Shown here one piece after another: positions 38,300 through 51,330 of a DNA stretch of 64,000 nt (position 1 is its first letter; the number at the start of each line of letters is the position of its first letter). The translations under genes and the position numbers were made by a program. Source of the stretch: Otis tarda (taxonomy: Eukaryota; Chordata; Aves; Otidiformes; Otididae); assembly GCA_026413225.1 (NCBI GenBank), contig CM048552.1:215040553-215104552 (forward strand), read 5' to 3'. The notes beneath the pieces are model-generated. The model did not search any database. It was not told the origin of the DNA and saw only the letters and a program-made list of their open reading frames with translations.

Positions 38300-39888
38300 T
38301 AAACCACCCACTTGCTGAGAATCGCCAATTTTCCCTTTTTCAGATTTTCCTTTTTTTTTTCCAGCCCTGCCTGATCCTCACGGGAACGGCGGAGGGGAAC
38401 CAGGCATTGGAATCCTGCCGCTCCCTCCCCCAAATAAACGCTGTCGTCGTTCAAAGGCAGGGTGAGGGATTATTTAAAACCGTTCTTCATCTCAGTTAAA
38501 CTGTCCCCGTATTTCCACTGGTGACCACTTCCAGCACTTCTCACAGCACCTGATAAATATTACCCCGTGCTTCCTTTTTTAAAATGAATAGCAAATGCTG
38601 GAACACGACATTCCCAGTCTTTAATTCCCAAACCCATCCCATTTTTAATACAACTCCACAGTCAGCTGAGGACTTTGATGATACATCGATATTGTTTTCT
38701 AAATACTTCTCCACGGTGAAATTAATCTAAAATCTGACAAAATCGACGAGGTGGTTTTGAGGGTTGGGTTTTTTTTCCCTTACCGTGTGGTTGCTGCTGC
38801 TGGGAGAGGGATGTCTGGCGTCTCCCACCCTCTCCGGACCTCATCAGCCTGAATCCCTCTGCCTCCTGCGCATTTTTTTTGGCTTGTTTTAGCTCAATTA
38901 ATTGCTTTTTTTTTTTTCCGTATACCATCTAGTTAGGTTAGCAAAGCGTTGCCTACAAATTGAGCCTAAGATTTAAATGGTCGGGAACGGTCTACAACAT
39001 ACGAAGCCACGCGGAGTCGATTCCATAGACCTCTCCTTTCCACGGGGAAAATAAAACTGTTACGGGACCTCTTCACCTGAGACTGCACGCAGATGGCTTC
39101 CTTCATTTTAGTGCCAGTTAAGGACGAGCAACACAAAAGAAATAAGTTCTTAGTGTTTGACACTACCACAATATCCGTTTCTGCGGGAGAGAACCGATGC
39201 GTGTTTCCTCTGCCCTCCGCGTTTTCAGGCGCTGAGCAGTCCTGAGCTGAAAAATGTGCTTTTAGGGCCAGAAGTCAGTTCCTCCGATGAAGAGATCGCC
39301 GAAACATCACCTTCATGAACAGACAGGTGTTTTCCTGATGTACAGACGTTCTCTAGCGGTACTGGCTTCAGGAAATTGGGAGGTCCACACGTAGTGCCAC
39401 GGCTTACGGGGCTGAATCACTCCTGAGAAGAATTTCAAACGAAATTTGGGCGTGTGAGATGAACGCGCTCCTGTATTAGTCCTGAGAGCTGTAACAGAGG
39501 AGAAGCAGAGACAAACTCTGCCGGTTTGCCAGGAAAGATCACAAAATCAGCCTTAACATCTCAAAGGAGTCATCTTCCTCTGGGAAGCCGAGGCTGTGGC
39601 ACCAACTTTAACGTTAGTGATGCTGCAAAATACATGTTTAATTAGCCAGCGCCGAGCGAGAACCTTTCATCGCGGGAAGGCAGAGATTTTCTTTCTGATT
39701 TCAAAAGGAGCAGGACAAAGGTCGAGCTCATTACCCACAAATTGCTCTCCGTTATGAAAAGCCAATTTTTTTTTTTTTTGTAGATTCTGGGTTATCCTTG
39801 TCACTAGTAGGAGATGTCTCCAGCTCTGCCCACAGCTGGCGAAGAGTCATTGTGCCATTTCACCTAGGGAATCAAGTCCTTGGGCAAA
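38300..39888. other. Intergenic DNA between array B and CR1 cluster
   Basis: No gene was recognised. The GC content drops sharply after array B; T-rich runs occur at about 38345, 38765 and 38905. Open frames are short and show no domains. Confidence 0.5.
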
Positions 39889-39890
39889 AA

Positions 39891-40154
39891 TCATAGGATC
39901 ATAGAATCATGGAATGGTTTGGGTGGGAAGGGACCTTCAAAGCCCACCCAGCCCAACCCCCCTGCCAGGAGCAGGGACATCTCCAACCACATCAGGTTGC
40001 TCAGAGCCCCGGCCAACCTGGCCTGGGATGTTTCCAGGGATGGGGCATCCACCGCCTCTCTGGGCAACCTGGGACACTGTTCCACCACCCTCAGCGTAAA
40101 AAATTTCTTCCTTATGTCCAGTCTGAATCTGCCTCCCTCTATTTTGAAACCATT
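39891..40154 (-). mobile_element. CR1 LINE fragment
   Basis: An antisense CR1 tail from ATCATAGAATCATGGAATGG to CCTCCCTCTATTTTGAAACC, of the dominant subfamily in this window, with a typical 5' truncation. Confidence 0.93.
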
Positions 40155-40419
40155 AAAGAAGAGCCGTGTAGCAGACTGGCTCGTTAACTCGCAGAAGGAG
40201 CTGAAGAGCAGAACCCACCCTGTCTCCTTTCCCTGGATGGGAACACTTGTAAATGACCTTTCACGGCTAAAAGGTGTAATTTTAAAAAAGAAGGAAGAAC
40301 GGGAACAAGAAAAATAATATCATTGTAACGCTGAAGAGTACGTGCTTGGGGTTAAACACCCCCTAAACGTACATTCCCGCTGAAGAAGCAGAGAAGCGCT
40401 ATCCCAATTTCAAAGACGC

Positions 40420-40525
40420 CGCCGCCGAGACACAGAGAGGTTATGTGATCTGTCCAAGAACCTTTCAATCCTCCCAGGTGTAAAGCCGGAGCATCCCGAC
40501 TCCCAGACTTTTTTCCTCAAAGCGC
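40420..40525 (+). mobile_element. Ancient MIR/L2-type element
   Basis: GAGACACAGAGAGGTTATGT, GATCTGTCCAAG, then AAGCCGGAGCATCCCGACTC and CCAGAC follow the order of the conserved MIR/L2 core (GAGGCACAGAGAGGTTAAGTGACTTGCCCAAGG to GACTCCCAG). Confidence 0.55.
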
Positions 40526-41100
40526 TATAAAGGATTCTTTCAAAGCTGGCTTGTTAGTAACAAAATGTCTTGTACTTGCGGCTGCCCGCAGCCGAAACCA
40601 CCAGCACCAGCAGAAACTGAGCCCGAGGACTCGTAATAATGTTTTTTTTTTTCACAAGTGCTTTCCAAAAAACCGAACAAGAATGGGCAGAGTCTCTGGA
40701 AATTTAAATATAGCAGCTGGCAAGCACCTGCCTGAGGAGGAGTTTGAGTGAAAGGAGTTCTGTTGAAGTTTTAATTAATGCCGTATGAGGAGGGGCTTCC
40801 TTCAGCAACCGAGCGACGCTGGGGGGAGAACAGGAATGTGGAGATCCCAGCGTCACAGCCCAGTTAATTGGATCTGTCCAAAAATCATCCAGGTCCTGGC
40901 ACCCATCTCCTTTTGGAGCTCATCAGATCTCGTAGAGGCTTCTGAAGATCCACTTTTGCGGCAGAAACGCATCCCAGCTGAGCAGAAGCAGAAGATTTCA
41001 GCTACAAAATGAAAGGCAAGGCGATGACTCCTTCCATACCTGTACAAAACGGAAAAGCTGGAAGACTTAGGATCAAGCACCATGAGAAAAACAGTGGGAA

Positions 41101-41600
41101 TTCTGGAGCCCCCAACATCAGAAGGACGTGGAGCTGCTGGAGAGGGTCCAGAGGAGGCCACGCAGATGCTGAGAGGGCTGGAGCAGCTCTGCTGTGAGGC
41201 CAGGCTGAGAGAGCTGGGGCTGTTCAGCCTGGAGAAGAGGAGGCTCCGGGGAGAGCTGAGAGCGGCTCCCAGTGCCCAAAGGGGGCTGCAGGAAAGGTGG
41301 GGAGAGACTCTTCAGCAGGGCCTGCTGGGACAGGACGAGGGGTCATCGTTTCAAAATAGAGGGAGGCAGATTCAGACTGGATATTAGGGAAAAATTTTTC
41401 ATGCTGAGGGTGGTGGAGCAGTGTCCTAGGTTGCCCAGAGAGGCGGTGGATGCCCCATCCCTGGAAACATTCCAGGCCAGGTTGGCCGGGGCTGTGAGCA
41501 ACCTGATGTGGTTGGAGATGTCCCTGCTCCTGGCAGGGGGGTTGGGCTGGGTGGCCTTTGAAGGTCCCTTCCAACCCAAACCCTTCTGTGATTCTATGAC
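41101..41600 (+). mobile_element. CR1 LINE fragment, young-looking
   Basis: About 500 bp from TTCTGGAGCCCCCAACATCA to GTGATTCTATGA. It is nearly identical over long stretches to the copies at 58564-59053, 45396-45920 and 60211-60585. Confidence 0.95.
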
Positions 41601-42346
41601 TGAAGGTACCCCTTGCTCTGGGAACAGGCTGGGTTCTGAAGATGGGTTCTTCAATGTCTCCGTACACATTTACTTGGCTGCTAGTGAAATTCAGCTTCCA
41701 AAAAAAGACTGGTGAGTAGATTTGGGGGCAAAAACCCCATAACAGAGTTAATAAGTGGCAGCAAGAAGCAACAATTCTGAAAAAGCCCCAGTGTAGTGAT
41801 GGGAAGGGTCACCTACTTAACGGAGCTTGCAAACGGCCAAACAGCAACGACAGCCGACGCAGCCTGCGAGCGCAGTGACCTCGTACGGAGGCGTGGGCAC
41901 CGCATTTCCAAACTCATCTCTTCTCGTGCAATTCTCTGCCGGAGTCAGCAGGTGACAGCTGGACACCACGCTTGCCTGGCAGCCCTGGAGCTGCACGCCG
42001 CCAGCCTGGGCGATGAAGCTCAGCTGGTATCGCTGGGAATAGCGAGAGAGCTACGTTAATCTTCCTTTTCTACATTTTTTTTTTTTTCCCACCACCCACC
42101 TTACAGTCAGCACGAGCGTTTCTGCAGCCATGCTGCGAACTGGGTCAGGAAAACCAACTGAGATTAAACCAGACTATTTCCTGGACTAATTTTAGTCTTG
42201 TTTCAGGCCCTCCAAACCAGCTCGACACCCCGTCGCACGAACACGGCTGCTGAGGAGCAGCGGGACGGCGGCATTGCTGCGTCCGAACGCGCCGCAGGCT
42301 CGTGCCAGTTTAAAGCGTCAATGGAGCGGTGGCATGAGACGTTAAA

Positions 42347-43026
42347 TCATAGAACCACAGAATCATTTAGCTTGGGAAAGACCTTTAAGGTCATCGAGTC
42401 CAACCATAAACCTAAGAGTGCCAAGGCCACCGCTAAACCATGTCCCCATCTACACGTCGTTTAAATGTCTCCAGGGATGGTGACTCCACCACTGCCCTGG
42501 GCAGCTTGATCCAGCGCTTGACAACCCTTTCGGTGATGAAATTTTTCCCAATATCCAACCTAAACCTCCCCTGACCCAACTTGAGGCCGTTTCCTCTCGT
42601 CCTATCACAAGTTATTTGGGAGAAGAGACCAACACCCCCTGCCCACACCCTCCTGCCAGGCAGCCGTAGAGAGCGATGAGGTCTCCCCTCAGCCTCCTCT
42701 TCTCCAGACTGAACAACCCCAGTTCCCTCAGCCGCTCCTCCTCACACTGGTGCTCCAGACCCCTCACCAGCTGCGTTGCCCTTCTCTGGACGTGCTCCAG
42801 CACCTCAACGTCCTCCTTGTGCTGAGGGGCCCAACACTGCACACAGCACTCGAGGTGCGGCCTCACCGGTGCCCAGTACAGGGCCACCATCACTGCCCTG
42901 CTCCTGCTGGCCACACTGGTCCTGACACAAGCCAGGATGCTGTTGGCCCTCTTGGCCATGGCTCATGTTCAGCCGGCTGTCTGCCAGCACCGCCAGGTCC
43001 TTCTCCGCCGGCCAGCTTTCCAACCG
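42347..43026 (-). mobile_element. CR1 LINE fragment, distinct subfamily
   Basis: An antisense copy with AAGGTCATCGAGTCCAACCA and GATGGTGACTCCACCACTGC marks a different CR1 subfamily from its neighbours. It reaches into the reverse-transcriptase C-terminus ([38 protein letters not shown]) with a broken frame. Confidence 0.93.
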
Positions 43027-43149
43027 CTCTTCCTATAGCGTTGCATTCATCCCCACTGCACGGCAGCCACTGGCACTTCCGAAATCACCTGCTGCAACGC
43101 CTTAAAGAGCTGAGCAAGCTGAAGAATAACCCGTTACAAACCAATACCC

Positions 43150-43483
43150 TCCCAGTGCCCAAAGGGGGCTGCAGGAAAGGTGGGGAGAGACTCTTCAGCA
43201 GGGCCTGCTGGGACAGGTCGAGGGGTCATGGTTTCAAAATAGAGGGAGGTGGATTCAGATTGGATATTAGGAAGAAATTTTTTTATGCTGAGGGTGGTGG
43301 AGCACTGTCCCAGGTTGCCCAGAGAGGCGGTGGATGCCCCATCCCTGGAAACATTCCAGGCCAGGTTGGCCGGGGCTCTGAGCAACCTGATGTGGTTGGA
43401 GATGTCCCTGCTCCTGGCAGGGGGGTTGGACTGGGTGGCCTTGAAAGGTTCCTTCCAACCCAAACCCTTCTGTGATTCTATGA
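43150..43483 (+). mobile_element. CR1 LINE fragment
   Basis: It runs from TCCCAGTGCCCAAAGGGGGC to TGTGATTCTATGA. Its 5' end faces the 5' end of the CR1 at 42347-43026, about 125 bp away, so the pair is head to head. Confidence 0.94.
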
Positions 43484-44490
43484 AATATGAAGAGAGTTGC
43501 ATGATTCTGGGAGCAACCATGCTCTTGCAGAGCTCCACCAAGCATGGAGCCCCAAGGAACAGCTGCTGGCCACAGCTGGCACCCAGCGATGCCACCCATC
43601 AGTAGCCACGTTTAGCAGGAGCCCACCGTGCTCGGGGCGAAGTCACTCGTTCCACGAGAACTTTGGGAGGATACAGATCCTCACTCGAACGCCACAATTT
43701 TATTTTTTACCCAGCAGAGGTCGGGGAAGGAAACTGCAGACAGTTAACAAGCGTTAAAATAAACCCCCGCAACGCACACGGCCCCGCAGCGCCAGAGCCG
43801 CTCCCTCCTGCTCGCAGCAATGGCGTTGCTCAGCTGGCATGGTTTTGTTTTGCTGGGAACAAAATCATCTACATCCTCCCTCTCCCGCCGTCCCGTGCAC
43901 TTTCTCTGACGCTCTTCTGCTCTCTTCTCCTGCGTTGCGCTGGAGCTCTTCTCGTACTGCGACATTTCGCTCCCGGCTTGACGTTTTTGTGCGGTTCACG
44001 GAAGGGGCGTGCGGGCCTTAATACATCACTCAGCTTTTTTTTTTTTTTTTAAGTCTCTTTTCATCTGTTGTTTTTTCCTCCTTTACATTTTCTGCTTTGA
44101 GCTTTCTGGATGACTTCCTGACTCGGGTGAACGTGCCTGGTAACTGTAAAATTGCATTTTTTACCTTCAGGGCACGGCATGTGTCTAGGTATTGCGGATT
44201 GCCTTGAGGGTAGGAACAGGTTTATTGAAATTCTTAGCTGAGGATTTCTTTTCTGCTTACGAAAATGCCGTGGGATCCGGTTCTGATCTTGCTCACCACT
44301 TTTTTATGCTCTGAGCAGCATGGAAATGAGAGGCAGCAGGTCTCTAGTACAGAAAAAAGAAAGGAAAGGGTAGGAACTTCATCAATGCCTGAAGATTGAT
44401 GCTTTTGAGTTTAAAAGGCCTTGAAGACACAGCATTGTTTAAATTTTAAAGATCTCTCAATTCAGAATCTAAAAGTATTCAATAAATAAA
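43484..44490. other. Unique DNA between CR1 copies
   Basis: No gene or known repeat was recognised. A T homopolymer of about 16 lies at 44034-44050. The + frame at 43663-44052 ends in that T run and shows no domain. Confidence 0.45.
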
Positions 44491-44696
44491 GGAAGTAATT
44501 TTTTATTCAGGTGGTGGAGCTCTGTCCCAGGTTTCCCAGAGTTGGATGCCCCATCCCTGGAAACATTCCAGGCCAGGTTGGCCGGGGCTGTGAGCAACCT
44601 GATGTGGTTGGAGATGTCCCTGCTCCTGGCAGGGGGGTTGGGCTGGATAACCTTTGAAGGTCCCTCGCAACCCAAACCCTCCTGTGATTCTATGAT
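44491..44696 (+). mobile_element. CR1 LINE fragment with internal deletion
   Basis: A short tail from GGAAGTAATTTTTTATTCAG to GTGATTCTATGATG. Relative to the other copies it lacks a few bases around GAGAGGCGGTGG (here CCCAGAGTTGGATGCCCC). Confidence 0.9.
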
Positions 44697-45395
44697 GAGA
44701 AGATTGCCCAGACCCTCCAAACTGGAGCTGGCATGGACCCACAAAAGTCCTGGTGAGGAACACATAGGAGAAATCAGCATCTCAAGCCAGTAAGACATCG
44801 CATCGCTACCTGGAAGGATGCTGTGGAGGGTTCAGGGCTCCTAAGCCCTGCTTTAGCTCAGATTTGGGGAAAAGGCAGTGCCTTCTGCCCCATCCCTGTC
44901 CCCCACGATGCCAGCCCCGCTCTCCTTCTAGTGACACCCAAAGAGCAAGTATAAACCACAACCTTGCACCCGAAAGTACCTGAATTCAGACACTCTTCTA
45001 CATTTTAAAAGAATATTATTGATTTCAACACAACCAGGACAGCAACTGCTGCAATTCTGTGTGTGCCAGTAAAAACAGAGCGGGTCTCCGAGATGTCGTT
45101 CCAAACATGGTCCCTTCCTGCTCGCAGCTCCCGGACGGACATCGACGGGTTCATCCGCTCCTCGTCACAGGAAGGAGAAGCACCGGGTCTGATCTCTGAC
45201 AGTTGGAATAAATTACCTTTTTTTTCCAGTCTGGTGTCTGAAATAAGACCTTTCGAAAGAGACAGCTGCTTCAAAGCAGAAATAACTTCTCTCAGGAGAT
45301 TAATCCCTGAAAAAACACTCTGAACTGGCAGGTTTTTGGCAGCAGAAAGAAAAGACAGAAGGAATAACAATTTTTAGCACCCCAACTGTCACTTT

Positions 45396-45920
45396 CAGAA
45401 TCACAGGATGGTTTGGGTTGGAAGAGACCGTTAAAGCCCACCGAGTCCAACCCCCTGCCAGGAGCAGGGACATCTCCAACCACATCAGGTTGCTCACAGC
45501 CCCGGCCAACCTGGCCTGGAATGTTTCCAGGGATGGGGCATCCACCGCCTCTCTGGGCAACCTGGGACAGTGTCTCACCACCCTCAGCGTAAAAACATTT
45601 TCCTAATGTCCAATCTGAATCTGCCTCCCTCTATTTTGAAACCATGACCCCTCGTCCTGTCCCAGCAGGCCCTGCTGAAGAGTCTCTCCCCACCTTCCCT
45701 GCAGCCCCCTTTGGGCACTGGGAGCCGCTCTCAGCTCTCCCCGGAGCCTCCTCTTCTCCAGGCTGAACAGCCCCAGCTCTCTCAGCCTGGCCTCACAGCA
45801 GAGCTGCTCCAGCCCTCTCAGCATCTGCGTGGCCTCCTCTGGACCCTCTCCAGCAGCTCCACGTCCTTCTGCTGTTGGGGGCTCCAGAGCTGGACGCACT
45901 ACTCCAGGTAGTTTCTCACC
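45396..45920 (-). mobile_element. CR1 LINE fragment, young-looking
   Basis: About 520 bp of antisense CR1 from CAGAATCACAGGATGGTTTG to GAGCTGGACGCACTACTCCA. A 98-codon piece of the C-terminal pol frame ([20 protein letters not shown]) stays open. Confidence 0.94.
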
Positions 45921-46659
45921 TGGACATGTTCACAGTGTTCCTTCTGGGGTTGCTGTCCCCAAATACCCACCAACATCACAGCATGCCAGCCCGCTCCCTA
46001 ACAGCTCTTCCAGAGGATATTTCTTAAAAACAATGCTGGGATGAGTGTTTAACCTAACCAGGATGGTTTTGGCAGGTCTGTGATGTCATGCTGGCTGACC
46101 AGAGGGGAGGGTGACCTCTAGCAGGGTGACTGGCCAGCGGCTGGGGCAAATGGGAGACGAGAGCATCTTCACCAGGGCCGATGAAGGCCCAACGACACAT
46201 CTGAGCTTTGCGAGTGGAAACACCAGCTCCTGGCAGCACGGGAAGCTCGCAGGAGCGGAGCTGCCTGCCATGTCGCCTCCAAGATGGGTCAAAAGATGAC
46301 GACCGCCAAGAGACGTGTAATCAACACAGAAACTCACACCAGCTCTGACCTGTCTCCCCAGGCGCAGCAAGGAGCTTCCTTAACGACTTCCTTAACGCAG
46401 CCCGCGGTGCACGCAGCCCGTGGCGCAGCCTCACACCCGCGTTTCCTTGTTTTTCTTCCCCTTTCTCACAGCCTTGGGAACGTCCTTCTGAGTCAACGAA
46501 TAAATCAGGGGGGCAGGAGCCTCTGGGTCACATCCACCACGATCCTGCCTGAATGAACGGGAGATCTTAGCCCGAGCGATGCCCTCCCAACACCCTCGGG
46601 GAAAGACACCAAGGAAAAATAAATCGATAGCTTAAGGCTTCCCAGCACCATCTCCTCAT

Positions 46660-46800
46660 GCAGGAGATGTCTCCATCACTGGAGGTCTTGGAGACCCAGC
46701 GGGATGTCAGTGGGGCTGGCCGGCCAGGATCAAGCCTCGCCGGGGTGAGAGTGACGGAGGAGGTGACCGCTGAGCTCCTTCCAGCCCTGCGGAGAAGGGA
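46660..46800 (+). mobile_element. Possible old CR1-like tail
   Basis: CCATCACTGGAGGTCTTGGA, GACCCAGCGGGATG and, further on, GCTGAGCTCCTTCCAGCCCT follow the order of a CR1 tail (CCATCACTGGAGGTCTTCAAGA to GGTCCCTTCCAGCCCT). It is strongly diverged. Confidence 0.4.
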
Positions 46801-48479
46801 GGCACGCAGCGATGATCCCAGAAACGCAGCCAGGGATGCTCCGAGGTCTTCGGGACAGGCTTTTTCCTCTGAGCTTGTGTAGGCCATAGCACAGCTGGGC
46901 TTGCATTGAATTCCTGCACGCTTCAAATAATTCATGTCGTTAGTACGTGCAAACGGAGCAGCCGTTAGCCCCGTTGCTGCTGTGGCCCTCGAGTATTTTG
47001 CTTGGAAAAAATCAAAGAAGGGATTTTGCTGAGAGGCTTAGGGCTGCGTGGGGAGAGGGCTGCCGTACCCAGAGGCGCGACGGGCAGCCCAGGCTCCTGG
47101 CTCTGCCTGTGACTCCGGGACAGCTCCGTCACCTCTCCGTGACATCCCAGCCTTGCCAAAGTCAACAGGAATTTTGTCCCGGACTTCACCGGAGTCAAGG
47201 TGTTGCCCTTTGCATCCGTCTGTGGCTCTCTGTGAGCTGTGACAGTCCCTCTTGCCAGGCACCTGTTTCGCAGCCTCCACCTTTGTCCTCCCCTCCCCTT
47301 CCTGCTATTAAGCCCTGACTTGCCTGAGCTCTAAAGCTCCCCGGGGGAGGCTCCCGTGCCAGAAAAAAGGGCTCTGCAATCAAAGGAACTGGTGAGGATT
47401 CAAGAGACTTGGCTAACGTTTAAGATACCCAAAGGAAAAGGTACAACAGAACAGCAAATTACTCTATCGTGAAGAAAAAAAACAAAAACAAATCACTTAA
47501 AAAACACTCAGAGCCGGACAGAAGGATAAAACGTGAGCCATCCGCGGCTCCGTTCCACACAAATTTCCTCCCGGCTTCAAAAGCAGGATATTGACGGTAA
47601 ACAGCCCAGCGACGCAACCAGGCTCATCTCTGTCGTCTTATTTACGAGGATCCCGGACCTCTTACACACAACGCTCCCCGTCTTACGCAGGCAGCGCCAC
47701 GGCAAGCCAAAAAGGAAGAGCGTTTGGCTTTGATCTCCAGGCAAGAAGTTGATGCCGGATCATAAAAAAAAGGAAATAACTCGATACACACACAATGTTG
47801 GTGCAAAAATATGAGTTTCTCCTGCCAAGGGCAGAGACCCGGAGCTGCTCGCCCAAAGCTGGTGGTCGCGGCGACGATCCCGCCCGAAGGAAGCTGGGTG
47901 AGCTCAGATACGAGCTGACACGAAGACCTCATGAGGTTTATGGTGGTTTTTTTCCCCAATTTTTTTTTTTCCCCAGGCCATCTTAGCTTTATAATCCATT
48001 GAAACGCTCGCTCCTTTTCATCAAGAACATGAGTCAACAAAGGGAAGCGCCTTCCCTTCCTTGCAAACACCCGCGCAAAGTTAAGGCTCTTGTCAGACGA
48101 CAGCCGAACGACCTGCGGCGACAAAGGGGAGATTAGCAGCGAGGCGCGTTTGTGACAAAAACCCAGAGTTTATTAACACAGCGGATTACTCTATAAAACA
48201 CGCTTTCTCACGCTCAGTCCGCTCGATAAGTTGGAAAGGCTGCGGGCTGGGAACGGTTCGCTCGGGGTTTAATGGCTGACTCATTAGCGCCGCGACCAGA
48301 CTTGCGTATTTTTGACGTTTGTCATAAAAAGTGGCGGTGGGAATGTTTTATCGCTTTCAAAGTGGCAGGGTGATTAATTGCGGCGCAGATCAGCCTTTCA
48401 GCAGCACAATAACTTTATTTACAGTGCACGACCTTGAGGTGCCACCCCAGAATCCCCATTTTACCCCGTTTCGAGCAGG
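46801..48479. other. Intergenic DNA between CR1 cluster and array C
   Basis: No gene was recognised. The region is of mixed composition with a T-rich run at about 47948-47972. The minus-strand frame of 160 codons at 47642-48124 has no recognisable domain and no splice context that I could support. Confidence 0.45.
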
Positions 48480-51330
48480 TCTGCGATTGCCCAGCCCCAG
48501 CCCTGTCCCCGCGACCTGTCCTCACCCCCCTGCCCATACTCCCCCGCCACCGCTGTTGTCCCCCCCTCGCCCCATCCCCCACGCTGGTACCCGGTGCCCC
48601 ACACCCTATGGTGACGGGGTCCCTACCTCTGCCCCCCGTGCCCCTCCTGCAGGCCTGGGCGCTATCAGCCACCCCCAGGCCCTGACCTCGTCCCTGTGCC
48701 TTATCCCCCCTCCCCAGAGCCTGTCCCCTATCTCTAACCTCTGTCCCTGGGCACCATCTCCCTGTCCCCAGTCTCCCACCCCTGTCCCCATCCCCCGTCT
48801 TCTATCCCCCACTGCAGGCCCTGTCCCCGGTACCCTGTCTTGGGCCATGTCCCACGTCCTCAGGCCCTGTCCTCCATGTCCCAGCCCCAAACCACCCTCC
48901 TCTATCCCCTTGTCCCCTCTCCCCCGTCCTCCATTTCTGTCCCCATCCTCTGTGCCTGTCCCCTATCTTCCATCTCTGTCCCCTCTCCCCTACCCCCATC
49001 CCTGCCCCGTCCCCCATCCTCTGTCCCTGTCCTACATGCCTGTCCCCTATCCTCCATCCCTGTCCCCTCAGCCCTATCCTCCCATCCCTGTCCCTTGTCC
49101 CCATCCCCTGTCCCCATCCTCTGTCCCCATCCCCTGTCCCTCCCCACCATCCCCATCCTCTGTCCCCATCCTCTGTGCTCACCCCCTAACATCCATCTCT
49201 GTCCCTTCTGCCCTGTCCCCATCCCCTCTGCCCTGTCCCCCATTGCTGTCCCATATCCCTCCACCCCTCTCCCGTTCCCATCCCTCTGTCCCTATCCCCT
49301 CTCATCCTTGTCCCTTGGCCCCATCCTCTGTCCTCATCCCCCATGTCTGGCCCCTATCCTCCATCTCTGTCCCCTCTGCCCTGTCCCCTGTCCCCACCCC
49401 TGTCCCCTGCCCCCATCCTCTCTCCCCTTCCCCATTCCCTCTGCCCTGTCCTCCACCCCTGTCCCCTCTCCCCATCCCCTGTCCATTGTTCCTCACCCCT
49501 GTCCCCTGTGCCGCATCCCCTCTCCCCTTCCCCATTCCCGCTCCCCTGTCCCCACCCCTGTCCCCTGTTTCACGTTCCCTCTGCCCTGTCCTCCACCCCT
49601 GTCCCCTCTCCCCATCCCCTGCCCACTGTTCCTCACCCCTGTCCCCTGTGCCGCATCCCCTCTCCCCTCCCCCACGCCTCTGTCCCCATCCCCTGTCCCG
49701 TTTCCTGTCCCCACCCCTGTCCCCTGTTCCAGATCCCTCTGCCCTGTCCCCCACCCCTGTCCCCATCCCCTCTCCCCTGTTCCCCATCCCTGTCCCCCAT
49801 CCCCTTTCCCCTTCCCCGTCCCCACGTCCCTGTCCCCATCTCCTGTCCCGTTCCCCACCCCCGTCCCCATTCCCTGTCCCCTGTTTCCCACCCCTGTCCC
49901 CCGTCCCCTCTCCCCCATCCCCTCTGCCATGTTCTCCATCCCTGTTCCCCACCCCCTGTCCCCCGTCCCTTCTCCCCTTCCTCGTCCCCACCCCCTGTCC
50001 CCTGTCCTCATCCCCTCTGCCCTGTCCCCCACCCCCGTCCCCATCCCCTGTCCCCTGTTCCCCATCCCTGTCCCCCATCCCCTCTCCCCTTCCCCGTCCC
50101 CACGTCCCTGTCCCCATCTCCTGTCCCGTTCCCCACCCCTGTCCCCATCCCCTCAGCCCTGTCCCCTACCCCCTCTGCCCTGTCCCCTGTCCTCATCCCC
50201 TCTGTCCTGTCCCCTACCCCCGTCCCCATCCCTTGTTCCCCACCCCTGTCCCCTCTCCCCTCTCCCCCATCCCCTCGGCCTTGTGCTCCATCCCTGTTCC
50301 CCACCCCCTGTCCCCCGTCCCTTCTCCCCTTCCTCGTCCCCACCCCCTGTCCCCATCCCTGTTCTCATCCCCTCTGTCCTATCCCCTACCCCCGTCCCCA
50401 TCCCCTGTCCCCTGTTCCCCATCCCTGTCCCCCATCCCCTCTCCCCTTCCCCGTCCCCACGTCCCTGTCCCCATCTCCTGTCCCGTTCCCCACCCCTGTC
50501 CCCATACCCCTGTCCCCATCCCGCCGGCCCTGTCCCCACCCACTCTGCCCTGTCCCCTGTCCTCATCCCCTCTGTCCTGTTCCCTACCCCCGTCCCCATC
50601 CCCTGTCCCGTTTCCCACCCCTGTCGCCCGCCCCCTCTCCCCCATCCCCTCTGCCATGTTCTCCATCCCTGTTCCCCACCCCCTGTCCCCCGTCCCCTCT
50701 CCCCTTCCTCGTCCCCACCCCCTGTCCATCCCTGTCCCCGGTCCTCATCCCCTCTGTCCTGTCCCCCACCCCTGTCCCCATCCCCTCTCCCGTTCCCCAC
50801 CCCTGTCCCCATACCCCTGTCCCCATCCCCTCGGCCCTGCCCCCTACCCCCTCTGCCCTGTCCCCTGTCCTCATCCCCTCTGTCCTGTCCCCTACCCCCT
50901 GTCCCCATCCCCTGTCCCCTGTTTCCCACCGCTGTCCCCCGTCCCCTCTGCCCCATCCCCTCTGCCCAGTCCCCCACCCCTGTCCTCATCCCCTGTCCCC
51001 TGTTCCCCATCCCTGTCCCCCATCCCCTCTCCCCTTCCCCGTCCCCACGTCCCTGTCCCCATCTCCTGTCCCGTTCCCCACCCCTGTCCCCATACCCCTG
51101 TCCCCATCCTCTCTGCCCTGTCCCCTGTCCTCATCCCCTCTGTCCTGTCCCCTGCCCCCGTCCCCATCCCCGTCCCCTGTTTCCCACCCCTGTCCCCCGT
51201 CCCCTCTCCCCCATCCCCTCCCCCTGTTCCGCACCCCCCGTCCCCCGTCCCCTCTCCCCTTCCTCGTCCCCACCCCCTCTGCCCTGTCCCCCGTCCCCAT
51301 CCCCTCCTCCCCGTCCCCGTCCGTGCCCCC
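48480..51330. repeat. Array C: 2.85 kb C-rich minisatellite upstream of LIPT2
   Basis: The + strand is almost entirely C and T with scattered A and G, built from CCCCACCCCTGTCCCCATCC-like words. A higher-order segment containing CGTCCCCACGTCCCTGTCC recurs near 49817, 50095, 50452 and 51040. The array runs to within about 80 bp of the LIPT2 ATG. The minus strand is G-rich, with many runs of three or more G. All three + frames are open for kilobases because T is rarely followed by AA, AG or GA here. Confidence 0.93.

Noticed and set aside
36955-38499. 514-codon + strand frame with repeated HMVPSHIPMSS-like units
   Set aside because: It translates array B. The 81 bp unit keeps the frame open, and it runs antisense to the POLD3 first exon with no promoter or splice evidence.
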